Shown: positions 36,873-46,007 of the stretch, piece by piece
Position numbering within the stretch: position 1 is the stretch's first letter
Layout of the letters: every line of letters begins with the position of its first letter
NCBI RefSeq assembly: GCF_923081025.1
Contig: NZ_CAKLPZ010000003.1
Span: 532,876-596,875, forward strand
Length of the DNA stretch: 64,000 nucleotides
Origin: Neolewinella maritima
GTDB taxonomy: Bacteria > Bacteroidota > Bacteroidia > Chitinophagales > Saprospiraceae
Reading direction: 5' to 3'
Notes under the pieces: model-generated
What the model saw: the letters and a program-made list of their open reading frames with translations, nothing else
Told to the model about the DNA's origin: nothing
Databases searched by the model: none
Position numbers and translations under genes: made by a program

Positions 36873-36894
36873 TTAAGGGGTTAAGGGGTTAAGG
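36873..36894. repeat. Short tandem repeat (TTAAGGGG)
   Basis: Almost three units of the octamer TTAAGGGG, preceded by TTAGGGAG. It is located 26 bp upstream of the VOC start on its promoter side and 31 bp after the trmH-like stop. Confidence 0.6.
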
Positions 36895-36924
36895 TACGGG
36901 GGTGGGGCCACTGGTGCAAGGTAG

Positions 36925-37461
36925 TTAGGTCCGCCACTGCCGTGCCAACTCCCACACCGCAATACCGGCACTTACCGCTACGTTCAGGCTGTGCTTTGTG
37001 CCGTACTGGGCGATCTCTACGGTGCCGTGGCTGAGATCGATCACTTGCTGGGCTACGCCCTTTACTTCGTTGCCGACTACCAGGACCAGGGGAGCATCGG
37101 TAGTCACCCGGTAAGCGCCGAGCGGTACGCTGCCTTCCGTTTGCTCCAGGCACTGCACCTGCGTGCCCGCCCCGGTGAGTTGCCGGACCAGTTCGATGGC
37201 CGTGTCGTGGTACGACCAGCTTACCGTAGTGGTGGCACCCAGGGCGGTTTTGAGGATATCGCGGTGGGGTGGGGTAGCCGTGATGCCACAGAGGTAGACG
37301 TGTTGCAGGGCAAAGCAGTCGGCGGTGCGAAACAGGCTACCTACGTTGTTGGCCGAGCGGATGTCGTCGAGCAGGAGGCTGAGTGGGAGCTTGTCGGTGG
37401 CGGCGTAGGCGTCGGGGCTCAGGCGCTGGAGCTCGCTCAGGCTTTTCTTGCGGCGTGACAT
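36925..37461 (-). CDS. TrmH/SpoU-family RNA 2'-O-methyltransferase
   Basis: 178 residues. The SPOUT knot motifs are in order: DDIRSANNVGSLFRTADCFA (motif 1, about 31-50), VLVVGNEVKGV (motif 2, about 126-136) and HSLNVAVSAGIAVWEL (motif 3, about 157-172). It methylates a ribose in tRNA or rRNA; the target is not deducible. It lacks the N-terminal substrate-binding domain of TrmB/RlmB-type enzymes. Confidence 0.88.
   Translation of the reverse strand: MSRRKKSLSELQRLSPDAYAATDKLPLSLLLDDIRSANNVGSLFRTADCFALQHVYLCGITATPPHRDILKTALGATTTVSWSYHDTAIELVRQLTGAGTQVQCLEQTEGSVPLGAYRVTTDAPLVLVVGNEVKGVAQQVIDLSHGTVEIAQYGTKHSLNVAVSAGIAVWELARQWRT
37154..37172 (-). repeat. Dispersed 19-bp motif inside the trmH-like gene, one mismatch
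   Basis: Read on the minus (coding) strand GGGCGGGCACGCAGGTGCA; only the last base deviates. Confidence 0.65.
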
Positions 37462-37509
37462 GGACGGAAGGATGGGGGCATGAAAGCGGGAGGGAGTAAA
37501 CGTATAAAC

Positions 37510-37543
37510 AAAGCCTCCCCGTAACCGTGTACGAGGAGGCTTT
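37510..37543 (-). terminator. Terminator of rpoD
   Basis: AAAGCCTCC (37510-37518)/GGAGGCTTT (37535-37543) with inner CGTA/TACG pairs. On the minus strand it is followed by GTTTATAC. Confidence 0.85.
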
Positions 37544-37563
37544 GCCGGTAGAACAGGCGTAAT

Positions 37564-38433
37564 CTAGTGGCCCAGATAGTTCTTCAGCAGCTTGCTGCGG
37601 TTGGCGCCGCGGAGCTTGTTGATGGCCTTGTCCTTGATCTGGCGGACGCGCTCGCGGGTGAGGCCGAACTTCTCGCCGATATCTTCCAGGCTCATGGGGT
37701 GCTCTACGCCGATGCCGTAGTACAGCTTGATCACGTCGCACTGCCGCTCGGTGAGGGTGCCGAGGCTGCGGTCGATCTCACGGCGCAGGGATTCTTTGTA
37801 CTCCAGGGCGGAGTCGGTGCCGGGGGTAGCGGTATTGGCCAGTACGTCGAGCAGGCTATTGTCTTCGCCTTCGACGAAGGGGGCGTCCATACTTACGTGG
37901 CGGGCGGCTACACCCAGGGTGGTTTCTACTTCTTCGGCGTTGATCTCCAGCTGCTCGGCGAGCTCTTCGCTGCTGGGCTCGCGCTCGAAGGTCTGCTCGA
38001 GCTGGCTGAAGGCCTTATTGATCTTGTTGAGGCTACCTACTTTATTGAGGGGCAGGCGCACGATGCGGCTCTGCTCGGCCAGCGCCTGGAGAATCGACTG
38101 GCGGATCCACCATACGGCGTAGGAGATGAACTTGAAGCCGCGGGTCTCGTCGAAGCGCTGGGCGGCTTTGATGAGGCCGAGGTTGCCTTCGTTGATGAGG
38201 TCGGACAGGCTGAGGCCCTGGTTCTGGTACTGCTTGGCTACCGATACGACGAAGCGCAGGTTGGCCTTGGTGAGCTTCTCGAGGGCGATCTGGTCTCCCT
38301 GCTTGATGCGCTTGGCGAGGTCGACTTCTTCCTCGGGCGTCAGCAGGTCTACTTTACCAATCTCTTGGAGGTATTTTTCGAGCGACTGACTCTCGCGATT
38401 CGTGATCGACTTCGTAATCTTAAGCTGTCTCAT
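37564..38433 (-). CDS. rpoD: RNA polymerase primary sigma factor (RpoD/SigA)
   Basis: 289 residues, the short primary sigma typical of Bacteroidota without region 1.1. Region 1.2 is [20 protein letters not shown]. Regions 2.1-2.4 contain [35 protein letters not shown] (about 79-113). Region 3 follows, and region 4.2 is [20 protein letters not shown] (about 248-267). It directs core polymerase to TAnnTTTG promoters of the kind seen throughout this window. It has its own promoter at 38462-38469 and terminator. Confidence 0.96.
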   Translation of the reverse strand: MRQLKITKSITNRESQSLEKYLQEIGKVDLLTPEEEVDLAKRIKQGDQIALEKLTKANLRFVVSVAKQYQNQGLSLSDLINEGNLGLIKAAQRFDETRGFKFISYAVWWIRQSILQALAEQSRIVRLPLNKVGSLNKINKAFSQLEQTFEREPSSEELAEQLEINAEEVETTLGVAARHVSMDAPFVEGEDNSLLDVLANTATPGTDSALEYKESLRREIDRSLGTLTERQCDVIKLYYGIGVEHPMSLEDIGEKFGLTRERVRQIKDKAINKLRGANRSKLLKNYLGH

Positions 38434-38461
38434 ACAGGGGGGGTACTATCAAAATTGGCCG

Positions 38462-38492
38462 CAAAATTAGGCGGAAATAACATGCAAAGCAA
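38462..38492 (-). promoter_or_regulatory. Promoter of rpoD
   Basis: On the minus strand TTG (38492-38490), 20 nt, then TAATTTTG (38469-38462), an exact -7 match. The start codon lies 28 nt downstream. Confidence 0.65.
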
Positions 38493-38624
38493 GACCCTCC
38501 GGCAGATAGGCCCTTAACGTGTAGGTAACACTGCGAAGAAACAATAGGTTGGGGCGGCAGAAACTTTTGGTAGTCTCGCCTTATTTACCGTATTTGTCCG
38601 CTACACTTTTGCCAACCCCCTGAT

Positions 38625-39005
38625 ATGGAACGAGTTAAGTTTACCTCGGAATTTATATTCCGCGCCTCCCCCAATATTGTCTACCAGTTCTTAACCGATC
38701 CGGCTTGCCTCACCCGCTGGTTCTGCGATGAGGTCGATATTAACGATAGCACCTACACCTTCGTCTGGAGCGGCTCGCCCGAAGTGGCCGAGCTCATCGA
38801 AGACAGCGAGGGCAGCATGGTACGTTTCGCCTGGGAGGATGCGGACGACGACGACGAGTACCTGGAGTTCAGCATCGGCAAAAGTCCCGTTACGGGAGAG
38901 ACCATCATGTACGTGACGGACTTTGCCGATACCGACGAAGTAGAGGATCAGAAAGCCCTGTGGGACACCCAGCTGACCCGCATGCGCGCCAAAATGGGGG
39001 GATAG
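38625..39005 (+). CDS. START-like domain protein
   Basis: 126 residues. The SRPBCC/Bet v1-like fold is suggested by FRASPNIVYQFLTDPACLTRWFCDEV and the Trp-rich strands that follow; there is an acidic stretch DADDDDEYLEF. Proteins of this short type are almost confined to Bacteroidota and are named START-like; ligand and role unknown. It diverges from rpoD and ends 1 bp before the AddB-like gene. Confidence 0.82.
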   Translation: MERVKFTSEFIFRASPNIVYQFLTDPACLTRWFCDEVDINDSTYTFVWSGSPEVAELIEDSEGSMVRFAWEDADDDDEYLEFSIGKSPVTGETIMYVTDFADTDEVEDQKALWDTQLTRMRAKMGG

Positions 39006-39006
39006 T

Positions 39007-41799
39007 ATGATCAGGATCTACCTCGGGCTCACCCTTGCCGGTCCCGTACTACCCGCTCCACCCGCCGATGCCGTGGGGGAGCGCTACCTGGATTATCCCG
39101 CTATCCTCAAGTACCTCGAAGGCTTCTACGCCCTGGCCCACAGCACCGCCAACCGGGATGCGCTACGCGTGGAACAATACCGGCAGGCAGTGGAAGCCCA
39201 CCTGGAGATCAGCCCCGTGGCACCTTTCTACGCCGCAGCCTTCACGGCCGATAAGCTCGCTACGGCCGAAGAACTCCTGAGCCGCCGCGACGAGCTCCTC
39301 GAAGCCGGCTACCCGCTTGCCCGGGAAGCGACTGAGGATACGCCCGATCGGATAGCCGTGCTGCACGCGCTGGAAGCATTGCTGCTCGATCCGGACACCG
39401 AGCTCAGTTTGCTGCCCGGTCCGGCAGACCGACTGAACCGCCTACTGGCCGTGCTGCCCGATCACCGGCACCCGCCCCTCCACGTACTGGTGCACGAGCC
39501 CCGTCACCTGCTGCCCACCGGACTGCGCCGCATGCTCGACCAGCTGGAAGCCGCAGGAGATACCGTCGAGCAACTGCCCGAGCCGCCGGCAACTAGTGGT
39601 GATTCCGACCTCAACCGCTGGCAGCAGAAGCTGCGGCTCCTGCTGACCGGTGAAACTGACCCTACCCCCCGGAACCTGACCGGTGACGGTAGCTTAGTGA
39701 TCCTGCGGGCCGAGCGCGAAACCCATCTGGCCGCCTACCTGGCCCGTATGGTCCGCGACAACGACTCCTGGCGGCCCGGCGTACTCATGACCCAGCGCAA
39801 TCAGACCCTCGATACCGCTATGCTCATGGAGGGACTGCCGAGTATGGGTATCCCCTCCACCAGTCTGGCCCGGCCGAGCCTGCAGGTACTCAAACTCGTG
39901 ACGGCCTTCCTCTGGGACCCCATCGAGGTGGAGCGCATCATGGAATTCGTCAGTCTGGTTACCAAGCCACTCGACCGCCGGCTAGGGCAGCAACTCGCCG
40001 TACACCTGGCCGATACACCCGGTCTGTTCGGCGCCCGCTGGACGTTCACGGTAGAGGAGCGCTTCCGTAGAATGGCCGAACACGAGTCTGCCAAACGCGT
40101 ACGCCGGGCCCGCGAGCAGTATGAGTTCTGGTTCCGTCGCCGCCGCTATCCCCGCGACGGACGGGTACCCAAGAATGAGGTCCGCAGCCTGTTCGTCTTC
40201 CTGCGCAACTGGGCCCTGGAGGCCTTCGACGAAGACAAGGAGCAGACTGGCCTCCTGGTCCTGAGTGCTCAGTCCGAGCGTGCCACCGAACTGCTCGACG
40301 CCCAGCCCGAAGCCGACCTCGACTTCCTGGAGGTCGAACGTCTGGTACGCACGATCTATCAACCCGCACCCACCCAGTTTTCGCCCGCCGAGCAGGGTGG
40401 ACTGCGCACGTCCTTCGCACCTGCGTCCACCGCCCGACTGCCGGGGAGCGGTCAGCCCGTACTGGACCGACTCGTGTGGTGGGATTTTGTGGAGACGGAC
40501 CCCAACTACTTCTTCAGCCGCTACTATCCGCCGGAGCTACAATTTTTGCGCGAACGCGGGTGCGAGCCGCACTCGCCGGAGCAACGCAACGAACTGCTCA
40601 CCTGGCAAAACCTACGTCCCCTGCTGCACACCCGCGAGCAGCTCGTGCTGTGCCTGCCCCACCGGGTAGACGGTACACAGATGGAGCCCCACGCGCTGAT
40701 GGGTGATCTGGAGGCTGCCTTTACGGACGAGGCGCTGCGACGGATCACAGTAGATATCGATCTGGCCGGTACGCCCACCGGGCTGCTCTCCGACCTGGCG
40801 CTACCGCAGTTTGCTGACGTGGCTATTCGTGCCCTTGATCTGCCGGTGGCTCACCTGGCGATCGGTCAGCCCCGGGCGATCCAGCCGCGGGAGAACGAGA
40901 CGCCCACCGCGATGGGCGATCTGCTGTACTATCCCCACAAGTGGGTGTTCCGCCACCAACTGAAGCTACGGGGCACGCCCATCCTGTCCATCGCCAGCGA
41001 GAATCGGCTGCGCGGTAACCTGAGCCACCTATTCGTCGAGAAACTACTCGAACAGCTCAAGGAATCCGATCGGCCCTACACGCAGCAGGATGTACACGAC
41101 TGGATCGATGCGAACGCCGAGGGACTGCTGCGCCAGCAGGGGGCCGTGCTACTGGAATACGGACAGGAGCCGGAGCGGGTGCAGTTCATCCGCACCATGC
41201 ACCGATCGGCCTGGACGCTAGTGAGTTACATCCAGCAGAACGGCTGGCAGATCGAGGGCACGGAGCTGGAGATCGAGGGCTACCCCCCGGGCATGGACGA
41301 CCAGCTCATCCGGGGCCGGGCCGACCTGGTGCTCACGCGCAGCAACGCTTCGGGGCAGACCGAGGCGGCGGTGGTAGACCTTAAGTGGCGGGGTAAGTCC
41401 GTATTCACCAATATGCTCAAGAACGCCCGCGACATTCAGCTGGCCCTATACGCCGACTTCATGCGGCAGCGGGGCAGCGAACGGGTGCATACAGCCTACT
41501 ACCTGCTGCGCGATGCCAAGATGCTAAGCCGCAACGAACTGGCCTTCTCCGGAGCGCAGGTGGTACAGGTGCCGGACGACTACACTGTGGTCCAGCGGCA
41601 GATGCTGGATAAAATCCGAGCGACCTACGACTGGCGCTGGCAGCAGTTTGCCGAGGGTAGGCTGGAAGTGCGGTGTACGGAAACCTCCGGTGACCTGGAC
41701 GATGCCTACATCAACCTAGACCACGACAGTCTGCTGGAAATGAAGACCGAGACCAGCCCCTTCGACGACTACCAGAGTCTGATCGGCCTGATCCGCTAA
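39007..41799 (+). CDS. PD-(D/E)XK nuclease-family protein (AddB/inactive-helicase-like)
   Basis: 930 residues. The N-terminal two thirds resemble the degenerate superfamily I helicase body of AddB-type proteins but without a Walker A motif. The C-terminal RecB-like nuclease (about 680-930) shows RGRADLVL and VVDLKWRGKS (the D...DxK pair) followed by QLALYADFM, the RecB-family Q-x-x-x-Y motif. Such proteins pair with an AddA helicase in double-strand-break end resection, but no addA is nearby. It starts 1 bp after the START-like gene. Confidence 0.85.
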   Translation: MIRIYLGLTLAGPVLPAPPADAVGERYLDYPAILKYLEGFYALAHSTANRDALRVEQYRQAVEAHLEISPVAPFYAAAFTADKLATAEELLSRRDELLEAGYPLAREATEDTPDRIAVLHALEALLLDPDTELSLLPGPADRLNRLLAVLPDHRHPPLHVLVHEPRHLLPTGLRRMLDQLEAAGDTVEQLPEPPATSGDSDLNRWQQKLRLLLTGETDPTPRNLTGDGSLVILRAERETHLAAYLARMVRDNDSWRPGVLMTQRNQTLDTAMLMEGLPSMGIPSTSLARPSLQVLKLVTAFLWDPIEVERIMEFVSLVTKPLDRRLGQQLAVHLADTPGLFGARWTFTVEERFRRMAEHESAKRVRRAREQYEFWFRRRRYPRDGRVPKNEVRSLFVFLRNWALEAFDEDKEQTGLLVLSAQSERATELLDAQPEADLDFLEVERLVRTIYQPAPTQFSPAEQGGLRTSFAPASTARLPGSGQPVLDRLVWWDFVETDPNYFFSRYYPPELQFLRERGCEPHSPEQRNELLTWQNLRPLLHTREQLVLCLPHRVDGTQMEPHALMGDLEAAFTDEALRRITVDIDLAGTPTGLLSDLALPQFADVAIRALDLPVAHLAIGQPRAIQPRENETPTAMGDLLYYPHKWVFRHQLKLRGTPILSIASENRLRGNLSHLFVEKLLEQLKESDRPYTQQDVHDWIDANAEGLLRQQGAVLLEYGQEPERVQFIRTMHRSAWTLVSYIQQNGWQIEGTELEIEGYPPGMDDQLIRGRADLVLTRSNASGQTEAAVVDLKWRGKSVFTNMLKNARDIQLALYADFMRQRGSERVHTAYYLLRDAKMLSRNELAFSGAQVVQVPDDYTVVQRQMLDKIRATYDWRWQQFAEGRLEVRCTETSGDLDDAYINLDHDSLLEMKTETSPFDDYQSLIGLIR
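40416..40435 (-). repeat. Weak copy of the dispersed motif inside the AddB-like gene
   Basis: Minus-strand reading GGGCGGTGGACGCAGGTGCG: exact CGCAGGTGCG half, one extra spacer base and one mismatch. Confidence 0.4.
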
Positions 41800-41819
41800 T
41801 GATGCGTTATACTGATGCT

Positions 41820-42677
41820 ATGAAGCTATACCTGACGACCTTTTTACTACTCGCCACGCTGACCCTCAGTGCCCGGATCACTACCGTCACCCACCTCGAC
41901 CGGCCCCACTTTCGCATCACGACCCGCACGGCGACCTACCTCTACGATATCGCCGGTGGTGGCTTCAGTAGCATCATCGACCGGCTGGGCAACGACTGGG
42001 TCGCCCACCAGCGCGAGCCCTGGGATCAGTATCCGGCCTCGGCCGCCAGCTCCTACCGTGGCGTGCCCAACTTTGTGTTTCGTAGTGCCGACAACGGGGC
42101 GGGTCACCCCGGCTGGGATCAGTGTCAAAGCCGTATCGTAGGCCGCAACAAGATCCATACCATAAGCACCTCCGGCAAGTGGGCCTGGACGGTCACCTTC
42201 TATCCCAACTGTGCGCGCTTTGACGTAGTGGAGTCTGACCCCGAGCATCCGTACTGGTTCCTGTACGAGGGGCCCGCCGGTGGCAGCTACCAGCCCGAAA
42301 CTACGTACTGGGCTACCGATGTGTCGGACCCATCCTACCAGCTGTATGACCACTACCGCGGTGGCGTGTACGAGGGACTACACCGCTACATGTTCTTTGG
42401 CGAAAACCAGAGTCCGTACAGCCTCTTCATGCTACAGAAGGAAGTAGATGAGCAGGTGGACCATATTTCCTACCTCGGCAATGCGGAGGTAGGTGCGGCT
42501 GAAAGCCCCGATGGCATGGTAGTAGCCGGTCTGGGCCGCGGCCCGGACAGTACGCCCTTGCTGACCGGCCCCAACACCTTTCTGATCGGCTTGCTGCCCT
42601 ACAACCTCTCCGACCCGATTCAGCTGCTCAAGGCACGTAGCCGGCTGACCAAGATCGCTAGCCGACGGACTCGATGA
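41820..42677 (+). CDS. Secreted protein of unknown function
   Basis: 285 residues from ATG 41820, chosen because it gives a clean signal peptide (MKLYLTTFLLLATLTLSA); the frame is also open from ATG 41799, which overlaps the AddB-like stop. The mature part is rich in Tyr, Trp and Gly with many short predicted beta strands (RITTRTATYLYDIAGGGFSS; KWAWTVTFYPNCARFDVV), reminiscent of sugar-binding beta-sandwich enzymes, but no family is recognised. The 3' end overlaps the convergent PiT-like gene by 20 bp. Confidence 0.75.
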   Translation: MKLYLTTFLLLATLTLSARITTVTHLDRPHFRITTRTATYLYDIAGGGFSSIIDRLGNDWVAHQREPWDQYPASAASSYRGVPNFVFRSADNGAGHPGWDQCQSRIVGRNKIHTISTSGKWAWTVTFYPNCARFDVVESDPEHPYWFLYEGPAGGSYQPETTYWATDVSDPSYQLYDHYRGGVYEGLHRYMFFGENQSPYSLFMLQKEVDEQVDHISYLGNAEVGAAESPDGMVVAGLGRGPDSTPLLTGPNTFLIGLLPYNLSDPIQLLKARSRLTKIASRRTR

Positions 42678-43830
42678 AGGTGCCCGTCGTAAGGAAGCGC
42701 ATGATGTAGACCAGCGCGATGCTCACCGCCAGACCGAAGGCCACCTTGCCCAGGTCGCTGAAGATGTTGCGGAAGGCGCTCAGCAAATTCTTCTGCCCCG
42801 GCTTGGTCTCTACGTAAGCGATCGCCGCCCGTACGACCATCGCTACGGCCATGACCACGATGATCAGATCATTGACCTGGTCCTTGAGGTATACCACGTA
42901 GCCGATCAGTAGGAGGATCACCACGTTCATCGCCATACCCGCGTAGTAGGCGCCCCGCGCACGCTGCCGGTCGCTGGGTTCTTCGTCCAGTTCCAGGCGG
43001 TAGCGCAGGGCGATCTCGCGGCCTGCCAGTAGCCCCAGGAATACCCAGGTGGTAGACATCGGTACGTTGCTGAATTCCTTGAAGAACAGTAGAATGATGC
43101 CGTAGGTGAAGTCGATGATGGTAGCCGAGCGGATGTCGGTCGTATTCGTTTTGGCCTTGACGATCTTCTGGATATTGCCCCCCTTGCTGTAGAAGATGTA
43201 GGCGAGCATCGCAAGTAAGATCACCAGCGAGACGGCGATCTCGTAAAACTCCAGCGCCCGCGGCAGGTAGACGTAGATGTTGGCAAAATCCTGGATCAGC
43301 CACTGCCCCCAGAGGAAGCCCGTCGAGGCCCACTGCAGCCCGGTCCACAGCTTCTTCTCCCCATCGGTAATGGGGTTATTGATGAAGCGTTTATCCAGCC
43401 AGCGCGTCACCAATTGCCACACGATGATCGCCACGCAGAAGGCCAGGGCATAGCCCAGTATGGACTTCATGGTCATATCGATCAGCCCCTTCGGCTTAAA
43501 GAAGGTCAGGATCAGGAAGGAGGTCGATACCGGTATGCCCGTGCGCGTCAGCAACATCAGCACCAGCGGAGGCAGTAGGTAGGGCCAGCCCATATCCTCC
43601 ACGAAGGCGTAGCTCTCCAGGCGGCCGTAGCTGACGTCACCACCGTACTGCGCCCAGCCGTACAGCAGGGTGAAGGCCAGAATCGATCCCGCAAATGCCC
43701 AGAGGACGTACCACTTGCGGTCTTCGTTAGAGGACAGGAAGGTACCCAGCGTCTGGATAGAATCATTGCCGACTACAGCGTATCCGGCCAGAATGAAACC
43801 GGTCCACATAATAATCAGCGAAGCATCCAT
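42658..43830 (-). CDS. PiT-like inorganic phosphate transporter family membrane protein
   Basis: 390 residues, about 10 transmembrane helices. The N-terminal VVGNDSIQTLGTFLSSN resembles the PiT/PHO4 signature GANDxANxxG, and a second inverted-repeat-like segment occurs at FFKEFSNVPMSTTWVFLGLLAGRE (about 250-273), as in PiT carriers, where PVSTTH is the usual sequence. It probably imports phosphate (or another anion) with a cation. The assignment is by motif and topology only. Confidence 0.65.
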   Translation of the reverse strand: MDASLIIMWTGFILAGYAVVGNDSIQTLGTFLSSNEDRKWYVLWAFAGSILAFTLLYGWAQYGGDVSYGRLESYAFVEDMGWPYLLPPLVLMLLTRTGIPVSTSFLILTFFKPKGLIDMTMKSILGYALAFCVAIIVWQLVTRWLDKRFINNPITDGEKKLWTGLQWASTGFLWGQWLIQDFANIYVYLPRALEFYEIAVSLVILLAMLAYIFYSKGGNIQKIVKAKTNTTDIRSATIIDFTYGIILLFFKEFSNVPMSTTWVFLGLLAGREIALRYRLELDEEPSDRQRARGAYYAGMAMNVVILLLIGYVVYLKDQVNDLIIVVMAVAMVVRAAIAYVETKPGQKNLLSAFRNIFSDLGKVAFGLAVSIALVYIMRFLTTGTFIESVG

Positions 43831-43922
43831 GCGTAGGGGTGGGGGTAGAGAACGGAGTAGTACAGTGTACGGCGGGCGAAGTTCGCCACAGCGTATGAAC
43901 TACAGGTTAAGGCAAGCGGATG

Positions 43923-43942
43923 GGGCGGGCAACGCGGGTGCG
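43923..43942 (+). repeat. Dispersed motif with 3-nt spacer, next to the pfkA stop
   Basis: GGGCGGG-CAA-CGCGGGTGCG: both halves exact, spacer one base longer. It ends 2 bp before the pfkA stop codon. Confidence 0.65.
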
Positions 43943-43944
43943 GA

Positions 43945-44931
43945 TCAGATCGCCAGGATGCTGGCCATCTTGATCAACTGCTCACGGGGGGCCTTTTCCT
44001 TGGTTACTGAATCTTCGAAGGAGTAGGCGGTGACCTCATCGTTGACGATACCGACGGCGATGTTTTCCTTGCCCTCCAGGAGCAGTTCCACGGCGGCGTG
44101 GCCGAGGCGGCTGGCGAGCAGACGGTCGGCCGCGGTCGGCGACCCGCCCCGTTGCAGGTGCCCGATGACGGTCACCTTGGGCTCCATACTGGCCAGCTCG
44201 TGCTGGATCTTCTCGGCAATGCCGGTGGCGCCACCCATAGGGTGCCCTTCAGCTACAATGACCACGCTGAAGAGCTTGCCCCGGGCTTTGTTCTTGCGCA
44301 GCACGGACTTGAGGTCTTCGAGGTCGGTCTCGGCCTCGGGGATCAGCACGCTGCTGGCGCCGGAGCCGATGGCGGTGTACAGGGCGATGTAACCTGAGTT
44401 GCGCCCCATCACTTCGACGAAGAAAAGCCGGTTATGGCTGTCGGCGGTGTCGCGGATCTTGTCCACCGCGTCAATAGCGGTGTTCACGGCCGTGTCGAAG
44501 CCGATGGTGTAGTCCGTGCCGTAGAGGTCATTGTCGATCGTACCTGGGATACCGATGAAGGGGACATTGTACTCCTCGCTAAAGATCTGGGCTCCGGTGA
44601 AGGTGCCATTGCCACCGATGGCGATACAGGCGTCGATGTCGTACGCACGGAGGTGGTCGTAGGCGGCCTGCCGGCCTTCGGGGGTCATGAATCGCTTGGA
44701 GCGTGCGGTGCGCAGCATGGTACCACCCCGCTGGATGATGTTGGCCACGTCGCGTCGCTCGAGCCGCTGGAAGTGCCCATCGATCATGCCTTCGTAGCCG
44801 CGCTCGATCCCGTATACGTGTAGTTTGTTCCAGGCTGCGGTACGGACTACGGCGCGCAGAGCGGCGTTCATGCCGGGTGCGTCGCCGCCGGAGGTAAATA
44901 CGGCGATCCGGCGAATATCTTTTCTATCCAT
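43945..44931 (-). CDS. pfkA: ATP-dependent 6-phosphofructokinase
   Basis: 328 residues, committed step of glycolysis (F6P + ATP to FBP). FTSGGDAPGMNAALRAVVR binds ATP and GGNGTFTGA and GIPGTIDNDL are present (the catalytic Asp is in TIDND). MGRNSGYIAL follows. The Gly in the GGDAPG loop indicates ATP, not pyrophosphate, as donor. It follows the BadF-type kinase gene by 11 bp, suggesting a small sugar-phosphorylation operon. Confidence 0.96.
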   Translation of the reverse strand: MDRKDIRRIAVFTSGGDAPGMNAALRAVVRTAAWNKLHVYGIERGYEGMIDGHFQRLERRDVANIIQRGGTMLRTARSKRFMTPEGRQAAYDHLRAYDIDACIAIGGNGTFTGAQIFSEEYNVPFIGIPGTIDNDLYGTDYTIGFDTAVNTAIDAVDKIRDTADSHNRLFFVEVMGRNSGYIALYTAIGSGASSVLIPEAETDLEDLKSVLRKNKARGKLFSVVIVAEGHPMGGATGIAEKIQHELASMEPKVTVIGHLQRGGSPTAADRLLASRLGHAAVELLLEGKENIAVGIVNDEVTAYSFEDSVTKEKAPREQLIKMASILAI

Positions 44932-44942
44932 GGGGTGGGGTA

Positions 44943-45785
44943 CTACTTACCGCTGTGGTAGTCGGCCAGCGCCTCGATGGGCTTGTGAACGAACCGACCG
45001 GCGGTCAGGTCGCGCTCGTGCAGGGCGGCCAGCAGAATGTCTTTGAAATGAAAGGCGATGCTGCCGATAAAGTGCACCGGCAGCTCCAGGTGCCCGCGGT
45101 ACTTGCGCACGTGCCGGTCCAGGAATTCGGCAAAGCTCGTGAAAACAATCTTTTGGATCAAGGGGTGCTGCTGGTGTTCACCCATAAAGCGGGTAAAGCC
45201 CGCCAGGTAAGTGTTCGGCATATCCGATTCGTAGACATTATTGATCACCGTCATCTTGTCCGCCGTAGTGTAGGTCTCGAAGGCATCGTTGAGGTCGTCA
45301 TCGAGCTCGCGGTAGAAGTACGCGCGCAAAAACGCCTTGCCCAGGTGGGAGCCACTGCCCTCGTCGCCGAGCATGAAGCCCAGATTGGTCACGTTGTCCG
45401 TCACGTCCTTACCGTCGTACAGGCAGGTGTTGCTGCCGGTGCCCAGAATACAGGAGATGCCCGGGTCGTCCCCACAGGTAGCCCGGGCGGCGCCCAGCAG
45501 GTCGTGCATCACCTCGATCCTGGCCGACGGCCAGGCGTTACTGATGCAATCGTAGATGACTTTTTTGCGGCGGAAGTCCCAGCAGCCCGCCCCGTAATAG
45601 TGCACTTCGGTCACCTTCCTGTTCGGGATCAGGTCTTTAGAAAGCTTCTGTACTTCGTTGTGCAGCAGATCGTGGGGGTGCACCACGGGGTTGAAGCCCC
45701 GAGTATTGACGTACATATTATCCCCGTCTTCGGGCATCAGCACCCAGTCCGCTTTAGTAGAACCGGAATCCGCAATAAGAACCAT
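44943..45785 (-). CDS. BadF/BadG-type ATPase, likely N-acetylglucosamine kinase
   Basis: 280 residues from ATG 45785 (MVLIADSGSTKADWVLMPED); longer starts to 45995 add a poorly composed tail. ASKHA-fold motifs: phosphate-1 ADSGSTKADW, phosphate-2 CILGTGSNTCLYDG and adenosine-type GFMLGDEGSGSHLGK. Homologues phosphorylate GlcNAc or related sugars from peptidoglycan turnover or chitin. It is coupled to pfkA downstream, fitting entry of amino-sugars into glycolysis (inference). Confidence 0.85.
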   Translation of the reverse strand: MVLIADSGSTKADWVLMPEDGDNMYVNTRGFNPVVHPHDLLHNEVQKLSKDLIPNRKVTEVHYYGAGCWDFRRKKVIYDCISNAWPSARIEVMHDLLGAARATCGDDPGISCILGTGSNTCLYDGKDVTDNVTNLGFMLGDEGSGSHLGKAFLRAYFYRELDDDLNDAFETYTTADKMTVINNVYESDMPNTYLAGFTRFMGEHQQHPLIQKIVFTSFAEFLDRHVRKYRGHLELPVHFIGSIAFHFKDILLAALHERDLTAGRFVHKPIEALADYHSGK

Positions 45786-45907
45786 AAGTAGTGAATTATG
45801 CCCCGGCAAGGTACTGTATTTGCTGCGTACCATATGCCCGCCCTCTAGCCCGCGTGGACTGTAGAAGGCAGAGGAGATAGCACAGTCTAAAATTATCAAA
45901 CAAAAAG

Positions 45908-45939
45908 TTTGAAATAAAGACCTTACCACCCTACCTTTG
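45908..45939 (+). promoter_or_regulatory. Promoter of the glucosaminidase gene
   Basis: TTTG at 45908-45911, 20 nt, TACCTTTG at 45932-45939: a full -33/-7 match. ATG of the gene is 68 nt downstream. Confidence 0.8.
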
Positions 45940-46007
45940 CCCCAGGCTACGGCCACTCTGCAGCAGGTTCCACACTTTCTGATACCGCCCACCAAAACTA
46001 CCTACGG

